NCBI GenBank assembly: GCA_023246815.1
Contig: JAHFHR010000010.1
Span: forward strand, 1-9,609
Direction: 5' to 3'
Length of the DNA stretch: 9,609 nt
Source: a bacterium
GTDB taxonomy: Bacteria; Patescibacteriota; Patescibacteriia; Buchananbacterales; UBA6539
Shown here: one piece after another, positions 7,024 to 9,609 of the stretch
Numbering within the stretch: position 1 is the stretch's first letter
Layout of the letters: every line of letters starts with the position of its first letter
The notes under the pieces: generated by a model
What the model was told of the DNA's origin: nothing
The model's input: only the letters and a program-made list of their open reading frames with translations
Databases searched by the model: none
Position numbers and translations under genes: made by a program

Positions 7024-8730
7024 CTAGTCGACTGCCGTCAAAGTAAGCACCTGAGCAGAATGTCGATGGTTGCCAAGCTTTTTAAAAGCAGCTCCGTGAA
7101 CCACCACCATACCAGTGTGGGATTTCCCAAACTCTACGAGTCGCTTACTCGGTGTGGAAGCAATAACGTGCCTTCCATTCCTACAATAGTACCAGTGAAC
7201 TTCGTCCGCTCCGACGAACCTTTCCAGCACTTTCTCCAGCTGGTACATGTGGAGCGGCAATACCGGACCGCTCACATGAACGTGAAAAACGCGATCTGCT
7301 ACCATCTCCACGGTAAAAGGTGACCTCAAGACGTCGAGCACGATACGCCAGAGAGGTCCAACGTGCCAGATGGGGAAACGCTGACCATGACAATCACGGT
7401 CAACTTTAATGGCGAGCAATGTCACCACCAATATCTCCGTAACACTACCGACGATGATCCCCACCAATAAATCAGTGGAAAGTGTCGTCAGTATCGTAAT
7501 CAAGAACACGAATACCTGGTCATACCCCATCGGTTTGACCTTTTCCCAAACTTCTAAGCATAGCTTGAAGCCCGTAAACATGATCACGGCTCCAATAGCA
7601 GCCATGGGGAGAAGGTTGATAACCGGTCTACCGATCAAAATTGCGGCTAGGAGCATGAGTGATATGTAGAGACTCACCCATTGGGTTCTGCCACCCGCGT
7701 TCACATTGGCGGTTGATTTAATCCCACCGGGAATATTCGTCAACCCTCCGAATAATGAGGAGAGTATATTCGCCAACGACATCGACTTGAGAACCCGGTT
7801 TGGATCCGAAGTCCGCTTGAACTTGTCGATGCTGTCAATGGCCTTCATAGTGGCTAGTGACTCCACTGCATCAACCAAAGTGATCATGATGACCACCTTA
7901 ATCAGTGTCCAAATCATTGCCGAACTAGAAAACAATCCGATAAAGTCTGGGAACACAATGCCATGAATCGGGTTTTGAGATATTTGAACCAATTGATGCG
8001 GCTCAAACCCTCCCACAAATGCCACGATGACAAAACCAATGAACACGGGGACGACCTGTATCGGAATAACCGTGAACACTTTAAACTTTGCTTTCTTGTT
8101 CGACCAGAACAGGAAGAACAAGAGAACAAGGCTACCGAGCCCCAATGCGAATATTTTTCCATCAATCTCTGACCAACGCTGAGGGATTTCTCCTAGTGTT
8201 GCCCAGAATTCATGGGAATGAAACTTCACTCCGTAGAACAATGGAATCTCCTTGACGATGATCAGACATCCAATTGAGAACAGCATGCCATGAATCACCG
8301 TGGTCGGAATGATTGATGCGAAATCGCCCATCTTGAATGAGGACATCACATACTGTATCACACCGACGATAAAGATTGCGCCCAAGAGCAGGCGATATCC
8401 TGTCTCGGGATCGCCACCAAGTGCGACCATCGATGCGAGAAGCAAGGGTGCTAGCCCTGCTGCTGGTCCGCCAACGGTAACATAGCTACCGCCGACGAAA
8501 AACAAAACAACCCCGCAAATGATCGCGCTTATAATGCCCGCCATCGCCGGTGCCCCAGAGGCATCAGCGATGCCCAGAGCAAAGGTGATACTGATGAAGA
8601 AGACTACGCAAGCAGCCCGTAAATCGTGCCGCCAGTGTTTCAATCCGGCTAATCCATTTTGTGGAGCTTCAAGAGCTCCACGGTTGTTATTCAGATCAAC
8701 TACGTTTCCGTTTCTACTTGCACCATCCAT
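7024..8730 (-). CDS. SulP-family inorganic anion permease
   Basis: This is a membrane transporter of the SulP/SLC26 family, whose bacterial members carry sulfate, bicarbonate or C4-dicarboxylates. The substrate cannot be read from this sequence. From the start used here (568 residues) the membrane domain spans about 35-440. Family motifs are GIADASGAPAMAG (53-65), GGSYVTVGGPAAG (80-92), DAVESLATMKAID (287-299) and NIPGGIKSTANVNAGGRTQW (332-351). The C-terminal 125 residues are soluble and sit where a STAS domain belongs (VFHVHVSGPVLPLHMYQLEKVL), but the usual Asp/Ser-containing switch loop is not recognisable. An ATG at 8739 is also in frame, but GGGAGG (8740-8745) directly abuts it, whereas the ATG at 8730 has the box 9 nt upstream, so 8730 was chosen. 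The gene has its own terminator. Confidence 0.92.
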   Translation of the reverse strand: MDGASRNGNVVDLNNNRGALEAPQNGLAGLKHWRHDLRAACVVFFISITFALGIADASGAPAMAGIISAIICGVVLFFVGGSYVTVGGPAAGLAPLLLASMVALGGDPETGYRLLLGAIFIVGVIQYVMSSFKMGDFASIIPTTVIHGMLFSIGCLIIVKEIPLFYGVKFHSHEFWATLGEIPQRWSEIDGKIFALGLGSLVLLFFLFWSNKKAKFKVFTVIPIQVVPVFIGFVIVAFVGGFEPHQLVQISQNPIHGIVFPDFIGLFSSSAMIWTLIKVVIMITLVDAVESLATMKAIDSIDKFKRTSDPNRVLKSMSLANILSSLFGGLTNIPGGIKSTANVNAGGRTQWVSLYISLMLLAAILIGRPVINLLPMAAIGAVIMFTGFKLCLEVWEKVKPMGYDQVFVFLITILTTLSTDLLVGIIVGSVTEILVVTLLAIKVDRDCHGQRFPIWHVGPLWRIVLDVLRSPFTVEMVADRVFHVHVSGPVLPLHMYQLEKVLERFVGADEVHWYYCRNGRHVIASTPSKRLVEFGKSHTGMVVVHGAAFKKLGNHRHSAQVLTLTAVD

Positions 8731-8739
8731 TACTCGCAT

Positions 8740-8745
8740 CCTCCC
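8740..8745 (-). promoter_or_regulatory. Shine-Dalgarno sequence of the SulP gene
   Basis: GGGAGG on the minus strand ends 9 nt before the ATG at 8730 and directly abuts the ATG at 8739. This decides the start in favour of 8730. A box this strong is absent before most of the neighbouring atp genes. Confidence 0.8.
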
Positions 8746-8894
8746 GTTGTTGATTTAATTTGGATTGAATAGCCACACACCATTGCGCAGCCCCAAAGAC
8801 TAAGTTTCTTGAATATAGATCCAAGGAGCTCAGGCTTTGAGGTTGTGCTTTTTCCTAATCAAGTTGTTAAAGAACTAAACATTAATTTTTTCTT

Positions 8895-8925
8895 AAAAAA
8901 ATCAAAAGATCGTAAAACGATCTTT
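8895..8925 (-). terminator. Terminator-like hairpin in the SulP leader (possible attenuator)
   Basis: AAAGATCGT (8905-8913) and ACGATCTTT (8917-8925) form a perfect 9-bp stem with a 3-nt loop. On the minus strand the hairpin is followed two or three bases later by seven T residues (from 8901 down to 8895). It would lie roughly 35-65 nt after the transcription start predicted for the SulP gene and 165 nt before its ATG. The stem has only three G-C pairs, so it may be leaky. No alternative pairing was traced. Confidence 0.45.
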
Positions 8926-8939
8926 ACCAAAAAATAAAA

Positions 8940-8966
8940 TGACACCTTGACAGTGTCAGATGACAC
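8940..8966. promoter_or_regulatory. Cluster of TGACA/TGTCA boxes (candidate operator)
   Basis: Four half-sites occur in 27 bases: TGACAC (8940), TGACA (8948), TGTCA (8954) and TGACAC (8961). They form two overlapping palindromes, TGACA-G-TGTCA (8948-8958) and GTGTCA-GA-TGACAC (8953-8966). The second sits at the start site expected from the minus-strand promoter at 8969-8997, a classic repressor position. No known regulator was identified. Confidence 0.5.
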
Positions 8967-8968
8967 TT

Positions 8969-8997
8969 ATCATGCTCTTAAACCTCAATTTTGTCAA
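8969..8997 (-). promoter_or_regulatory. Candidate promoter of the SulP gene
   Basis: On the minus strand TTGACA (8992-8997) is 17 nt from CATGAT (8969-8974), which matches four of six -10 bases. The -35 box lies in the left arm of the inverted repeat. The transcript would start near 8962 and have a leader of about 230 nt. Confidence 0.4.
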
Positions 8998-9028
8998 GGG
9001 TGGGCAAAAATGGGTACCCTTGACAAAA
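8989..9028 (+). repeat. Inverted repeat module, copy 2
   Basis: TTTTGTCAAGGGT (8989-9001) and ACCCTTGACAAAA (9016-9028) are perfect 13-bp inverted arms around a 14-nt spacer. The segment 8992-9005 repeats, in opposite orientation, the 14 nt at 6909-6922 beside the atp promoter. Each arm contains an outward TTGACA. The right one (9020-9025) faces the small membrane gene, with TAGAGC 17 nt downstream as a poor -10 box. Confidence 0.75.
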
Positions 9029-9105
9029 AAATTTGCTTAAATTAGAGCTTTTTTAACGATAAAGATCACATCTACCTCTAATATCCTGCAACTTGAACCA
9101 AGAAA

Positions 9106-9291
9106 ATGGCTCGCGTCTTGTATGCAATGGCAACGGTTCAATTTCTGATCCCTGTGATCGCACTAATCATTGGGGTTTCTGATTTTGCTCCAAGTGTGCT
9201 GAATGTGTTTATTTTGAATGGATTTTTTGTCATACTGTTTGTCGGATCGGGCTTGTTGTTTAGACAAGCAAACAGCGCGAACTCAAAGTAG
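9106..9291 (+). CDS. Small two-helix membrane protein of unknown function
   Basis: The 61-residue product has two hydrophobic stretches, about 8-24 (MATVQFLIPVIALIIGV) and 31-52 (VLNVFILNGFFVILFVGSGL). They are joined by a short loop with one Asp, and a polar tail rich in Asn, Ser and Gln follows. I do not recognise the family. The ATG at 9106 is the only reasonable start, since a TGA lies four codons upstream in frame. No strong Shine-Dalgarno sequence is visible. It is supported as a gene by the promoter-like arm upstream and by a good terminator 31 nt after its TAG stop. It is the only plus-strand gene in the window. A hairpin of two membrane helices could suit a small regulatory or toxin-like protein, but nothing in the sequence decides this. 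Confidence 0.55.
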   Translation: MARVLYAMATVQFLIPVIALIIGVSDFAPSVLNVFILNGFFVILFVGSGLLFRQANSANSK

Positions 9292-9321
9292 GCCCGAGTA
9301 TAAATAAAAATTGAGTAAAAG

Positions 9322-9352
9322 AAAAAACCTCCGACTTGTTCGGAGATTTTTT
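9322..9352. terminator. Two-way terminator between convergent genes
   Basis: CTCCGA (9329-9334) and TCGGAG (9340-9345) form a 6-bp G-C-rich stem with a 5-nt loop. AAAAAA (9322-9327) and TTTTTT (9347-9352) flank it, giving a T-tract on both strands. It lies between the plus-strand membrane protein gene (31 nt away) and the end of the minus-strand OmdA-type gene (20 nt away) and can serve both. Confidence 0.88.
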
Positions 9353-9371
9353 CTGGTGGAATCTTTCAAAA

Positions 9372-9609
9372 CTAGCGATGAGAGCAGCCTACCCAACAAC
9401 AAGGCCGGCGCATCCCTTTGCGCATTTTATCAAGGCCAACCGCTATACGGCGACTTCTAGTTTCATCTTTTTTAGCAGATATAACCCAACAAATCCACTC
9501 GTTGCGCGCGAGCGGTGTAATATCCGCCCATACATCCTTTACCACAAAATCAGACGCAATTGCTTTGCGAAAATCCGCTGGCATTTTATGTACCACGCCA
9601 GAGGCAATT
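9372..9609 (-). CDS. YdeI/OmpD-associated (OmdA-type) family protein, 3' part
   Basis: The visible C-terminal portion is about 79 residues. It carries KMPADFRKAI, a tryptophan, then ITPLARNEWICWV, AKKDETRSRRI and a Cys-rich end RRPCCWVGCSHR. This pattern belongs to the YdeI/OmpD-associated (OmdA, PF13376) proteins, known mainly by homology and named for a link to bacteriocin protection; the biochemical role is unclear. The frame stays open to the window edge (codons for IASGVVHK), and related proteins have conserved sequence before this point. The GTG at 9596 and ATG at 9584 are therefore probably internal and the gene starts outside the window. It ends in TAG 20 nt before the shared terminator. 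Confidence 0.8.
   Translation of the reverse strand, partial: IASGVVHKMPADFRKAIASDFVVKDVWADITPLARNEWICWVISAKKDETRSRRIAVGLDKMRKGMRRPCCWVGCSHR

Larger units (their letters stand above)
8746..9105. other. Gene-free control region between the SulP gene and the small membrane protein
   Basis: This is about 360 bases with no credible gene, between divergently transcribed genes. From left to right it holds the SulP leader (8746-8894, no clear structure beyond a TATATT at 8812-8817 on the minus strand without a good -35 box), a terminator-like hairpin (8895-8925), a cluster of TGACA boxes (8940-8966), a 13-bp inverted repeat with outward -35-like boxes (8989-9028), and the AT-rich leader of the small gene. 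The listed sites are visible directly; their regulatory roles are inferred. Confidence 0.7.

Noticed and set aside
6891..9024. Insertion sequence bounded by the inverted modules
   Set aside because: No transposase or recombinase lies between them and no target duplication is visible; the modules fit promoter elements at least as well.
8989..9028. CIRCE heat-shock operator or a simple terminator
   Set aside because: The arms do not match TTAGCACTC/GAGTGCTAA, and the right arm is followed by A residues on the plus strand, not T. On the minus strand the arm is also followed by A residues.
1..9609. CRISPR array, tRNA or rRNA genes
   Set aside because: No regularly spaced direct repeats, cloverleaf patterns or rRNA-like segments were seen.

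Overview
The window holds a complete F-type (F1Fo) ATP synthase operon on the minus strand, in the order atpZ-like, atpB, atpE, atpF, atpH, atpA, atpG, atpD, atpC (6846 down to 135). Upstream, also on the minus strand, is a SulP-family anion permease. At the right edge are a small two-helix membrane protein on the plus strand and the 3' part of a YdeI/OmpD-associated (OmdA-type) gene on the minus strand. The left edge may hold the first 25 codons of another minus-strand gene.

Organism: a bacterium using the standard code. TGA ends atpF inside an ATGA overlap with atpH, and TAA and TAG end the other genes where their families normally end. The tight operon, the short delta subunit, the AT-rich spacers, the scarcity of Shine-Dalgarno sequences and the general look of the alpha and beta subunits suggest a Patescibacteria/CPR-type (Parcubacteria-like) genome. 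That is an impression from reading, not a phylogeny. Every catalytic motif expected in alpha, beta, a and c is present, so the enzyme should work. The c subunit lacks the glutamine and the serine/threonine partners of Na+-binding rings, so H+ coupling is expected.

Layout. 1-134: a possible partial gene and a short spacer, with no terminator seen after atpC. 135-6846: nine ATP synthase cistrons with spacers of at most 36 nt or overlaps of 1-4 nt. 6847-7023: the atp promoter (TTGACC, 17 nt, TATACT) and the strong terminator of the SulP gene. 7024-8730: the SulP permease. 8731-9105: a 370-base control region with a TGACA-box cluster, a terminator-like hairpin, a 13-bp inverted repeat and candidate divergent promoters. 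9106-9291: the small membrane protein. 9322-9352: a two-way terminator. 9372-9609: the OmdA-type gene.

How it fits together: the atp genes form one transcription unit making the rotary enzyme. The SulP gene is a separate unit with its own Shine-Dalgarno sequence and terminator. The least explained signal is a 14-nt sequence that occurs twice in opposite orientation, at 6909-6922 and 8992-9005. Each copy forms one side of a 31-32 bp inverted-repeat module whose other arm carries a -35-like TTGAC facing away from the SulP gene. It may be a shared promoter/operator module or the boundaries of an inserted segment. Nothing else in the window looks like an undescribed system.
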